The notes under the pieces: model-generated | Database searches by the model: none | The model's input: only the letters and a program-made list of their open reading frames with translations | What the model was told of the DNA's origin: nothing | In this document: positions 1-10,261 of the stretch, one piece after another | How the letters are laid out: each line of letters starts with the position of its first letter | How positions within the stretch are numbered: the stretch's first letter is position 1 | Made by a program: the position numbers and the translations under genes | Assembly: GCA_001969505.1 (NCBI GenBank) | Contig: LSSK01000601.1 | Span: forward strand, 1-64,000 | Direction: 5' to 3' | DNA length: 64,000 bases | Origin: Zancudomyces culisetae | Lineage: Eukaryota; Kickxellomycota; Harpellomycetes; Harpellales; Legeriomycetaceae

Positions 1-38
1 TGTTTGTACTTAGACAGGAGAGATACGTGGAAAGTTGG

Positions 39-178
39 TGTCACAGAACGAGTTTTATTGAATATACCTGTAGTTATTCTTAGGGAATTACAACAAATCA
101 TTAACCAAATGATTGTGTATAAGTTTAAATAATAAATATAATTATGGGTAATATGATTTAACATTATTGGCAGTTACA
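39..178 (-). repeat. Old diverged LTR copy (LTR1)
   Basis: A 140-bp unit running TGTCACAGAACGAG to CAGTTACA on the plus strand. It aligns along its whole length with the two copies at 278-417 and 916-1054 but with many substitutions, so it is older. Termini are TG...CA, as in LTRs. It lies directly beside a gag-like fragment (179-277). No matching target-site duplication is seen (left GTTGG, right ATTTG), so it is truncated, recombined or very old. The minus orientation follows the polypurine tract of the related copy. Confidence 0.75.
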
Positions 179-277
179 ATTTGCACCAGGCTGCGGATTT
201 CTACAGCGTGTTCAAAGGCTAAACGTCTTCCTTGGCGGCCTGGTTTAGCTGCTGGAGCGCCCTTGTTGTTCTGCCTG
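179..277 (-). pseudogene. Retrotransposon gag fragment, distal part
   Basis: On the minus strand this piece continues the gag-like frame that begins at 1398, once the inserted element 278-1054 and one GCCTG copy are ignored. The junction then shows a DPGRTTRALQQLNQ-type stretch, as in the Retrotrans_gag family, followed after a frameshift by an open stretch ending against LTR1. It is a broken relic, not a functional gene. Confidence 0.55.
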
Positions 278-417
278 TGTCACAGAACGAGATTTATTGA
301 ATAAACAAGTTGTAATTCTTAGAGAATTACAACGAAGCATAGACGAAATGATTAAATAGAAGATTTAATATTAAGATTAATTATGGGTAATAAGAAGTAA
401 TATTATTGGCTATAACA
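278..417 (-). repeat. 3' LTR of the nested element (LTR2)
   Basis: TG...CA termini, 140 bp. It holds an 11-bp perfect inverted repeat (about 309-333, arms GTTGTAATTCT and AGAATTACAAC), a potential hairpin in the transcript. A polypurine tract lies immediately outside at 418-430. Confidence 0.8.
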
Positions 418-430
418 TTATCCCCCTCCC
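418..430 (-). promoter_or_regulatory. Polypurine tract for plus-strand DNA priming
   Basis: Minus-strand GGGAGGGGGATAA directly precedes the 3' LTR start TGTTATAGCC. This is the standard position and composition of a retrotransposon polypurine tract, and it fixes the orientation of the element. Confidence 0.65.
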
Positions 431-915
431 AAAAAGTATTAAAAGTTTTCTTTTAAACTACCAGTCAAGTAGTGAAATTTTGTATTAAATTAGATATTTT
501 TTTAATATATATATTGTGTTATATTTAATAATATATAACAATCGAATAAAGGTTTATTCGACTTAAATTTATTAATCGAAGCTAACGTTGAGAGCCATAC
601 CATTCGGTAATTTGCGAATCAGTACCGGCTTCCTAAAGGAAATTTAGAAGAGGTGGGAGGCTCTGGTGCTCGCTTGCGCTTGCGCACATTGGCCGCATAT
701 AACCCCACATTCTTACCAGCTGATTCGTCTTCTCCCTGACAATCTTACAGTTAACTCGCTTATATATTTAGCGAGTTCATTCGATTTTAATTTTTCATTT
801 CAGGGGGAAGTTGGCTATTTATACTTTTTTTGAAAATTTAGAAAAAAATTTTTCAAATATTAATAATTTCCAACTAATCTAGACAGATTAACTAGGAGTT
901 GGAAGAATTACAAAA

Positions 916-1054
916 TGTCACAGAACGAGATTTATTGAATAAACAAGTTGTAATTCTTAGAGAATACAACGAAGCATAGACGAAATGATTAAATAGAAGA
1001 TAAAATATTAAGATTAATTATGGGTAATCAGAAGTAATATTATTGGCTATAACA
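916..1054 (-). repeat. 5' LTR of the nested element (LTR3)
   Basis: A 139-bp copy about 97 percent identical to 278-417 by eye. One arm of the internal inverted repeat has lost a T (AGAATACAAC). Similarity between the two LTRs points to a recent insertion. Confidence 0.8.
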
Positions 1055-1059
1055 GCCTG

Positions 1060-1398
1060 GGTCTGAGAAGCATTTCTTGAGCAGAACAAGAAATTTATCA
1101 TACACCTTGGTTTCCCCTGATTCTTTTGCTATGAAGATGTCGAACCACTTGGAAGTTGTTCCTGAAAGGTAGAGCGTTTGAACCATATTTTTACATGGTC
1201 AGTTCCAAATATGTCGGATCTAGCCCAGAACTGGTTTTCTATTGTGGAGAGGAAGTCATGGAATTTTCCTGGGTCTCCATTGAATTTCTCAATACCTGGC
1301 ATCCTGATTTGATAAAAGTTAAATATTGTCTGGCTCGGAGTTTTGTGGGTTAGACTCTGTATTATTTGTAATGTCTCGGCGCTAGCTGGCAATTTCAT
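1060..1398 (-). pseudogene. Retrotransposon gag fragment, proximal part
   Basis: A minus-strand open frame starting at 1398 has the start of a Ty3-type Gag core: a segment reading FNGDPGKFHDFLSTIENQFW, then a hydrophobic/aromatic stretch (HVKIWF). A frameshift follows, and the related second frame continues to the insertion point at 1059. This is the typical N-terminal capsid region of Retrotrans_gag. Disruption by frameshift and by the nested element shows it is dead. No 5' LTR is recognisable to its right. Confidence 0.65.
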
Positions 1399-2329
1399 AT
1401 TGATTAAAACGTTAAGTCTAGGATTAACAAGATTTTACAACTGTTTGATATACATTTGGTACTATAATTAAATGGTTCTTAGTCAAATATAGTATTCTAA
1501 TATTTACATTATTAATAAAGTATCGGGTATATCATAATATTAAAATATTTATTTATATACGAATGGTTAATTTTTTTGTTCAATACTTGTAAGAAAATTT
1601 ATTGTATTTTAATTTTCGTATTATTAACGAGTTGATTTAGTTTGTGTAGTAAAATTAAATGCTATATTTTGTTTATTTTATGTATATAATTTTAAATTAT
1701 TTAATGCAAAAAATTTTATATTTATAGTTAATAATATGAGTAGCACAAATTATATATCTAAATAGTGTTAATTGTTCAGTGTAATAATGTATTGTATTTA
1801 TTTTCATATATTATACCCAAATAGATTTAATCAATAAAAGTAAATTCAATACTACAATCTCAAAAATGCAAATGCCTTTAGTTTATTCATAAAACACTTT
1901 TGTTTGATATTTTGTTAAATTATTTCTAGTATATCAAATTATTACTAATATAAATTAGCTCCAATCTTATAAAAAAAATTTATAAGTCTAGATGATGTTA
2001 TTATCACAAAATGACTTTTATTTTATTACTTTATTATTTCCATTTTTTATTAATACATAATGAAATATAATTTAAATGTTAAATAGAAAGAGAAATTGAA
2101 TTGAAAAATAATTTAGAGGTTCCAATTTTTTTTGATCAAGAATTTTTTTATAAATTTTTTTTAGTAGATCAAAAAAAAATTTTTAACGTTTTAGTTGTCC
2201 AATCCTCTTTAACATTCAAAAAAAATTTTAGAACAAAATTTGTCAAGTCAAAAGAAAATAAATCAACTTCAAATTTTTGTTAACAAATTAAACAATTTAA
2301 CAAATCAGTCCCATTATACCTAACTCAAA
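1399..2329. other. Intergenic, very AT-rich
   Basis: Beyond the gag relic there is only A/T-rich DNA with homopolymer runs. A 60-codon open stretch at 2101-2283 has no ATG and lysine/phenylalanine-only composition, and is taken as chance. The final part is the promoter and leader of KRI1. Confidence 0.6.
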
Positions 2330-4980
2330 ATGGCGGAATTCGAGTTTAAAGTGAATGAAAAGTATGCTGCAGAGTATGATGCAAAGAAAAGAAAAGAGGA
2401 GTTGACCAGACGTAAGTACTCATATGTTAATTAAACTAATGTGTCTATTCGAGTCGAATCTTAAGAATAAATATGCCATGAAATTAAATAGTTAGGGAAA
2501 TGTACGAGGGGGCGGAAAATGTCGAGGAAATGAAATTGTTACGTGCAGTTGCGAGACAGAAGCGCTATGGAAAGGTCGGAAGTACTGTTTTAGAATATGT
2601 GTCAGATAGTGACGATGAGGATATGAGTAGCAGCTCAGAAGAGGATGAAGTAGGAGAGATTGCAACACCGCAAATAGATTTGCAGATACTCAAGACATTG
2701 GAAGCTATTAAAAAGAAGGACGATAGCATTTACGATCAAAAAACTAACTTTTTTTCTGGTAGGTTTCTTGAAAATTTTATACTTTTTATTATTGTATGCA
2801 GTCATTGCAAAACTAAATTGTATGCTGTAATTAAATAGAGGAGGAAATAAAAGAAGCCGAGCGAAAATGGAAAGAAAAAAGAAAGCAATTAAAGGAAGAG
2901 TCATTGAAGAACAAGCCAATGTTTATGAAAGATTATCAAAACAAAATACTGTTGGAAGATGGAGGAATAGTTGATGAAGAAAAGGAGCTGGAGGGTGCTA
3001 AAAAACTAACTTTTGCTGAAGAGCAGGCTTTGCTAAAAAAATCCTTTAATGTAATCATTCAATTTATTTTTTTTATCGAAATTCAAGATTTCTTCGAATG
3101 GTGAGTCTTAGTTGAAGGACTGAATATATAGTGAATTAACGTTATTTGAAATAATTACTAATATAGGTAGATTTAGATGACGAAGACGACGATCAGGAAG
3201 AAGGCGATCTTTTTAGCAAAAAAGTCAAGTCAGAGAATGAAATTCAGCAAGAGGAGGATGATTACAAACAATTTCTTATAGAGAATTTGGGCGTAAGTTG
3301 ATGTACATACTGTTTTTTGCAAATACCTACCATGTATAAATTTTTTTAATTTTTAATCTAATATTTTATGTACTTAGGGGAAAAACTCGTCAGCCGCCCT
3401 CGAAGAATTAGACTTTTTTAAGGACAGCAAAACGGATCCAGACAAGGCTTTTCTTGTAGAGTAAGTTCATAATAACGGTTATTGTTTGGTTTATTATATA
3501 TAAATACTTTTAAATTACAAATTGATATTTACAACCTACAAAATAGTTATATTCTAAATCGAGGCTGGGTAGAAAAGGAAAAAAGGAGACCAAACTATGA
3601 ACAGATAGTCAATGACGAACTTGATGAGGTAGTTGAATATGAAGCCGAGACATTCGAGTCACAATTTGGGCATAGACACCAGGAGCCTGGCGGTACCTCT
3701 ATCCAGACACATTCACGTACTATTGATGATTCGGTTAGACGCGAAGATAATAAACGCAAACTTGCTCGTAATAAAGTTGCTGAGCGTAAGAAGCAAGAAA
3801 AGGAGCAAAAGTTTGAGGAACTAAAGCGGTTGAAGAATTTGAAGAAAGCTGAAATTATGGAAAAGCTTGCCGTTATTAAGGAAATAACGGGTAACAAAAG
3901 TAAGTTTTGCACTTGTATCTTTTACTATTATGAAATATTTACACTTTTGATATCACAATCAACTATTATACTTGTAAATATAGATATCGGCTTTGGGGAG
4001 ATTGACCTTGAAGGGGACTATGATCCTGATAAATATGACACCCAGATGAATTCCGTGTTCGGAAATGACTATTATTTACAGGTAACAATCCAGCTCGCTA
4101 TAAACATGACTATTTTGTAGTTACTATAAACAACTCTTGACAGTCAAGCTCATTTTAATTCTTATACAAATTTTTATTCTATTTTTTTACGCTAACCCTA
4201 TTTATAACTTATTTATTGTTTACTAGGATGATAAAAAGAAACCCCAGTGGGATGATGACATTGACATCGACGACATAGTTGCTCCTAAGAAAAAGTCTAA
4301 AAAATCAAAGGATAAGGGGAAATCAACCGAGCCTGATGTAGAGATGGATGCCGACTATCTTCCTGGAGGCGAAATGTACGATGAAAGTAATGGGTTGAGT
4401 GAAAGCCATCAAGAAGTTAGCTTGGACGATGATCAACATAAAGAACAACTAAAAGCTGCACTTGATGAATATCATCAGTTGGATTATGAAGATATAATTG
4501 GCGGAAACATCCCCACTAGGTTTAAATATCACAATTCCAAGTCCATTGATTATGGTCTCACTCCTGCAGAGATTCTTTTGGCAGATGAAAAAGACCTAAA
4601 TGAGTACTACTCCTTGAAAAAGCTTGCACCGTAAGTATAATCAATAATTTTCGTTTGGATGCACATTTTTTTTAATGATCTCTGCGTATGTATAACGAAC
4701 AGTGATCCTACCCAAACAAAAAATACATTTCAATATAGAAAAGGTCTAATTTGGATGTCATAAATTCTATTTATATAGGTTCCGGCCTCAACACAAGGCT
4801 TCCAGTGATTTGGCTAAGACCGAATCGAAGAAGAGAAAATATATGTTGAAGCTGCTCAAAAAGAATTTGTCTCAGAACTACAAAGCCTGGGAACAAGAGT
4901 TTTCAGCCTACAATAATGCCAATAGCAGTAATAACTCCCATCATGGTACCAATAAAAAAAAAAGAAAATCCGCAAACTAA
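2330..4980 (+). CDS. KRI1: Kri1-like ribosome biogenesis protein
   Basis: Nine exons rebuilt at phase-compatible GT/AG sites: 2330-2411, 2492-2758, 2839-3050, 3167-3292, 3378-3460, 3547-3899, 3984-4081, 4227-4630, 4779-4980 (608 aa). Family landmarks appear in order: FEFKVNEKYAAEYDAKKR at the N-terminus, an acidic stretch, ILKTLEAIKKKDDSIYD, KPMFMKDYQNKILLE, YILNRGW, SRTIDDSVRREDNKRK, a KRLKNLKKAEI block, and the C-terminal QLDYEDIIGGNIPTRFKY and GLTPAEILLADEKDLNEY motifs. In yeast, Kri1 works in the nucleolus with Krr1 in 40S subunit assembly. The protein is highly charged and ends in a basic tail. The start is the first ATG in frame with the conserved N-terminus. Introns are 74-148 nt with TAG acceptors. 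Confidence 0.93.
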
Positions 4981-5521
4981 GTTTACATTATGTTGACAAA
5001 TTATTTTAATTCTTTTTTGTGGGTCACATTATTTGGCTGAACACTTTCCTCCTTTATTTTTTTTACGGCTAACTTACTATTTATCTACTCAAACTTATAA
5101 TATAGTTTATTTTTTGTTTAAATGAACTTTAAATATATTTCTTGTTTATATTTAATTATTATCTTTTATTTAAATATTTCTAAATAATCTCAAATTCCAA
5201 CTTAATCTAGAATGCTGACTATTATGCGTGGGTTCTGGCACTAGTATTGTTCGATGACACCTAGGTTAAGTTAGGAACTTCCCATAATACTTTTTTAAAA
5301 CACAATATGATATTGTATTTGGCAAAATAGTTTTTATAGTCAATTTATTTAACTTTTACTAAATAATGTCATTAAATCCATATATCTTATTTAGTAAAGT
5401 TGGAAACAAAAAGTATGATATTTTTAGTTATAAAATTTCTACATATTTTTGAAAAAAAATAATAATAATTTAAATATTTACGAATACATTACTGTTTACA
5501 AGCATGTAATTTATATACCCC
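4981..5521. other. Intergenic between convergent genes
   Basis: AT-rich spacer between the stops of KRI1 (+) and the chitinase-like gene (-). It contains the 3' ends of both transcripts. No other signal seen. Confidence 0.6.
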
Positions 5522-6544
5522 CTAATTATAACATCCGCTCTCAATTGGGGTAGCGCTGGGGTCAAGTACAGGTAAAATCTTTTTGTAGTTTTCAAATCTC
5601 TTTTTAGCCTTTGCTTGATAGGCTCCACGGCACTCTAGTGCACCATTAATCATATTTGTCGAACTACCAAACTTTCCTGCCATTACACCGGGATCGGTTC
5701 TAACACGATCTCTCCAGAACCAAAAGCTTACATCCCATGCGGTTTTCTCATCGGTTCCGACGGTTTCTGGGTTCTTCAACAACCTGTCATCACCATATAA
5801 AGCCTTTGATGCCGCTTGGTAGTTTGCAGCCCATGTTAGTTGGATATACCCACGACCATAGTAGATTTTCCCAGGAACATCCAATGGTGACCCGTAAGCA
5901 GCCTTACAATCATTTGTCTTGCAGTAATATTCTTCCTTTGCTCTTAAGCCATCTGATTCCCACAGAATTTGTGTCAAAAACATGGCGGCTTCTCTCAAAC
6001 TTGCTATTTTTCCGGTTGGCAAACCAGCCAAAAATGCTTTACATTGTGCTTCAGTTGGCTTGGGATAACCTGCAGCCTGAACCGCATTGTAAAATTTATT
6101 ACAGTCAATGTTAAGTCCACCAGCTCCTTGAGCGGCTGAACTTGCTCCAGTTGATGATGATGATCCTATTGATGTACTTGGTCTAGGACGACATGATGCT
6201 TGTTGTCTTCTGTATACGTTTCCTTGCATATTTTGGGGAGAGGCATAGCTTGGTTGTCTCTGGGCGACCGCAACCCTTCTATATACCATTTGCTGCATTT
6301 GGTTTGGTATTTCCTCTGCCCATTCATATCCTGGACCCTCATTCTGAATGTTGTTTTCAATATTGCTATTTTCTGATATGTCTTCTTGAAGATTGCTGAA
6401 CTTTTCGACGCGATCACGTCTCTGATATCCTAGTTTTCCACTAAGTGCAAATTTGTTGTAGTCTCCACCAAGTGGAGCAGGCATTCCGACAATGGATGAT
6501 GAAAATGCTAATGCAGATATACCGGCTACTATTCCTTTGTACAT
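5522..6544 (-). CDS. Secreted GH19 chitinase-like protein
   Basis: Single exon, 340 aa. Residues 1-22 (MYKGIVAGISALAFSSSIVG) look like a signal peptide. Residues 23-145 are a low-complexity linker rich in Q, N, R and S. From about 146 the protein follows the glycoside hydrolase family 19 / lysozyme-like fold: AAMFLTQILWESDGL (E196 aligns with the general-acid Glu of family 19), an AKEEYYC segment holding the second acidic site (E204/E205), then YYGRGYIQLTWAANYQAA, the family signature. Paired cysteines (149/168, 208/213) fit disulfides. Expected activity is endo-cleavage of beta-1,4-GlcNAc polymers outside the cell. HET of the plant enzymes is WES here, so specificity may differ. GH19 is rare in fungi, and lack of introns among intron-rich neighbours would suit lateral gain, but this is inference. 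Confidence 0.85.
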   Translation of the reverse strand: MYKGIVAGISALAFSSSIVGMPAPLGGDYNKFALSGKLGYQRRDRVEKFSNLQEDISENSNIENNIQNEGPGYEWAEEIPNQMQQMVYRRVAVAQRQPSYASPQNMQGNVYRRQQASCRPRPSTSIGSSSSTGASSAAQGAGGLNIDCNKFYNAVQAAGYPKPTEAQCKAFLAGLPTGKIASLREAAMFLTQILWESDGLRAKEEYYCKTNDCKAAYGSPLDVPGKIYYGRGYIQLTWAANYQAASKALYGDDRLLKNPETVGTDEKTAWDVSFWFWRDRVRTDPGVMAGKFGSSTNMINGALECRGAYQAKAKKRFENYKKILPVLDPSATPIESGCYN

Positions 6545-9500
6545 TTTTTACGTTCCTTTTATGTTATCTTTTTTTGAATTGGAGTCTGAGTGATGTTAGT
6601 ATATTGTTCTAACGCTGGCTATGTAAGTGTAGTGAATACTTTGAGTTTTTTTATTTTAATGCCTTTTTGTTATTGCTTTATGAGGATCAAAACCTTATAA
6701 TAACTATTTATCCTTTGTTATCGGTATTTGTGCTAAGGGTATATGCAATGGTCAGCTTGAAGGTCTTTAGTTGTGAGGTTCATGGCTGGGTTTATATACA
6801 TTTTCATGTCAGCTTTTTTGTAACATGTTATTGTTATTGCACTAGTTGTTACATACTTTGCTCTTAAGTGACGCTTCTAATAATTTCATATTGAAATTAA
6901 TAGTGAGTTGGAGTTATCAAATAGAGAGGAAGGTGGACTAGAAACCACTAATCTAGAGGGCTAGTATCGTTCAACTGCAATGACTATAGCTATAGTTTAG
7001 CCACTATTTAAAAATCGGGATGTGTCATAAAAACATACAGCCTCCTCGCTCACTCCTCATGTTCTCGAAGCTTTTAAGTTCTGGTCTCTTTGTTTTTTTT
7101 TTGTTTTTTTTTTGCCTAAGCCTCGCATTTGAGTCTGATCAATACTCTGCTGTCTATTATGGTATTTTGCCAAAATAGTTACTAAATTTGAAGGGTTAAA
7201 ATATACTAGCAAGCCTTCTCCAATTTGCATTGACACCAAATATCAAACACCCTGCTAATAATGTTCTTTTTTCTCCATCATTTCTGGAATTGGATTAATT
7301 TTTCAAGGCAGCTAATTGATTAGCCGAGAATGATCGTGCTGAGGGATTTACAGCCTTAGCTTGATCTGAGATCCGCTAAATTAATAATGCTTCAAGTTTT
7401 ATTGGAAGGAAAGTTGGGAAGAGCCATTGGATTTTGTGGACTGTTAAACTAATTTATAAAATTGGAAATAATCTAGGTTTGCGCACAAACCGGGGATAAA
7501 GGTATTAAAAAGCTGAGCTGTAGCGCCTAGGATGGGGTTAAAGGTCTTAGCTACACTTCAACACTTTTAATAACGGAGAAACAGAATACTGGAAATAAAT
7601 ATAGCGGCTAAATCGCTTAGTAAAATAAATGGGATTGACTATCACTGTTTTTCTTTTGTTTTTAGAGTGGGGTTCTGTATAAAGTAGGTTTACCGACTGT
7701 GATCCTTTGTATTTCTGGATTTGCTATGATAGAAAAAACCCATACTCTTGTCTCCAAATAAATGTGACAATGTTAACTAACATTGGTAAGATAAAAAGGA
7801 GGTAAATAGCAATTTCAGTCAACAAGATGAAAAATGAACTAGCCAGACACTAGATATTCTACATTTTGTATTTTTAGTGGAAACCAAATCTTTTTTTACT
7901 CTGGAAATAAATAAATGTGAGAGAAATGAGGGGTTGAACTAGCTTTCATCGTCTGTGTATATCGATAGGTTTCTTGTCGCCATTATTGTGTTTTTTCTCT
8001 ATTATCCTTTGTAATCGTCTAGAACCTATAATTACCTCGACTAGTAGCTACAAAGTATATTGGTAGGCTAACTGCAATAGTATTTTTGAAAGAATAGTAA
8101 ATAAATTTCTAGTATTCAACTCTGTTGTTAATTATTAAAAAAATATGTCACAACTGAAGTTATGGCATACCGATTTATAGGAACGTTTTGGTATGGTATT
8201 GGGGCTAGTGTAGGCTCTGATACCTACTTAACGTTAGGCACTGAGTAGCAAGCTATAATGCTTTAATTATAATTAACCAAAGTTATAAAAACATTTTGAG
8301 GTGAGACTGAGGGTTACTGGTATTGTTTATCTTACAGGCTCATTCATTCCTTTGAGAAAAAAAAAGGCATACAAAAGATATTAGTATTTCAGGCTTACCC
8401 AATGAACTTCTGCTGATGCCTAAGTAATGTATACAAAATGATTCCTAACCTTAATGGTTGGTATCAAACTACCTTTATTTTAAAACCTCGAGGCACGTAT
8501 TTTGCTATAATTCTGGCACAAAATACTGGTATCGTCACACTGTGTTGAAAATGGTAGTAGTATTTACTTTACCAAAGCCTATAGATGTCATGAAAGCTAG
8601 TGGTATGATAAGCTAGCCTAAAGAGGGACATCTATAATATTTGTACTAAATACAACACTTTAAGCCGTATGTATATAACTATGATTTATAAGAGCTACGC
8701 TAGCTATTTTATCGCACAAGTATGTCATGTGGTATACACTGGTTTATTTTTTTTAAAAAAATAAAAGCTTTAATAAAACTGAAATGAGAGAAACTAATAA
8801 AAGTACTCAGGAGGTGCTCATCAGGTTAATTATTTAAGCTTACTTGATGATGATAGTAAATATATTAATATGCTAAAAAAGGGGAAATAACTTTAATTTT
8901 TTTTCGTAAATAGGTTTCAAAAAGGGATAAAATGTTATAAAATATAAATTTTGTGTGTTGTTTTTCAAATTTAATGGGTTTTTTTATATATAAAAACAAA
9001 ACAGGCGAATAACCAGGTGTTTAAAATGCGATACTCGATCTGTTATAAAATGACATGTGTTTAAAGTTGGCGTTTACGCAATTAAAGGATGAGTATCTGC
9101 TGATTGTCTCGAACTATTTTTTGTTGAGTTTTCTGAAGATATTAAACAAAACTAAGTATGAAATATTAGATGATGCAGTACTGTATGTATTTCAATAAAT
9201 AGTGTAAAGTTGATATCCAATCTCTAAATTATCTAACCGGTGGCCACCTGCAACTTTTTTTTTCTTCAAAGTAATGGGGTACATGTATTTTTATAATTAT
9301 GTTTTAAACCTTGCTAATGATATATAAGTGGTATACACTCATCACAAGGCATATATACATTCGCAATTTACTCACGTTTTTCCATGTAAGTGTAGTATGA
9401 GCACAAGAAATGAAGGTTCACTAAATAATTTTTAAAAACCGAAAAATTAAAGTGGAAACCGGATTAAAAGTTATAACATTTCAAACACAAATTTGGTGTC

Positions 9501-10261
9501 ACGTTTATCTCAACTCCAACTAAAAGGAACATCGAGCTAGCTGAAATTTGAGTTTTTTGACTCAGCAGCTAATTTGAACCAATAATAATCCTAAATCTCG
9601 CGAATTTTCTCTTTACAAAGTGTGATCAAGAAAAAAATTTAAAAAATTTAAAACATTTATAGCCTGCCATCAAACCTTGCGGCTTTCAAAAAGAAACATG
9701 TATTGATCACGGTACTAAACTCAAGCTGTACTTCAACACTTCCTCCATATAGCATAGGATTTCTATTATTAGCAGAATATCACTGCTTTTTGTATGTTAC
9801 TGTATGTGTATATTTCGGTAACGCTAATGGTATGGAGCGTGGAAAACATTAGATTACAAGCATAAAGATGATCTACTTTTTTGTTCGCACCAGCGCATAA
9901 AACAAAGCTATTTTTAATGAACACAGGATTTGCACTACTTTTTTAAAAAGATGAAAAAAAGTAAGAAATACCTGTGATTTTTAATGGGGTCAAGTCTCTA
10001 ATTTTGCTACTATCAATTCAAATAATCTCAGGCTTCAAGTGCATACTGGGTGTCGCCAATAAACGCATTTATTATGTTGATTATTTATTGAGTTTAGATA
10101 GTGTTTATTCATAAGAAGTATTTATACTTCATGTCTTGACAAGTTACTGCAATTCCTTTCAAAATTATAAATTAACAGTTATTATTAAGTTTATTAAAAA
10201 CAATATAGCAAAAAAATTAATACGAATATCATTAAACAAAGTCAAATTTACTAATACTAAA
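6545..10261. other. 3.7-kb intergenic region with no recognised gene
   Basis: The leader side of the chitinase-like gene, then long AT-rich DNA with dense stops in all frames, up to BRL1. Small open stretches exist, such as 28 codons from an ATG near 8164 and about 57 codons on the minus strand ending at 7057. None has a recognisable motif or convincing splice partners. No tRNA, rRNA or repeat array is seen. Confidence 0.5.

Larger units (their letters stand above)
278..1054 (-). mobile_element. Non-autonomous (TRIM-like) LTR retroelement, 777 bp
   Basis: Two nearly identical LTRs (278-417, 140 bp; 916-1054, 139 bp; about four differences) flank only about 500 bp of internal DNA. A 5-bp duplication GCCTG sits outside both ends (273-277 and 1055-1059), showing the pair moved as a unit. 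A purine tract, GGGAGGGGGATAA on the minus strand, abuts the 278-417 LTR (418-430). That makes it the 3' LTR of a minus-strand element. The interior keeps a short basic open frame (minus strand, about 613-740) resembling a pol C-terminal tail, but no reverse transcriptase or integrase. It would need an autonomous partner to move. Confidence 0.8.

Noticed and set aside
2101-2283. 60-codon open stretch upstream of KRI1
   Set aside because: Begins with TTG, is made of A/T-rich codons (F, K, N, V), and is not joined to KRI1 by a plausible splice.
8164-8250. 28-codon ATG frame (MAYRFIGTFWYGIGASVGSD...)
   Set aside because: Looks membrane-like, but it is too short and has no splice partner or known family.
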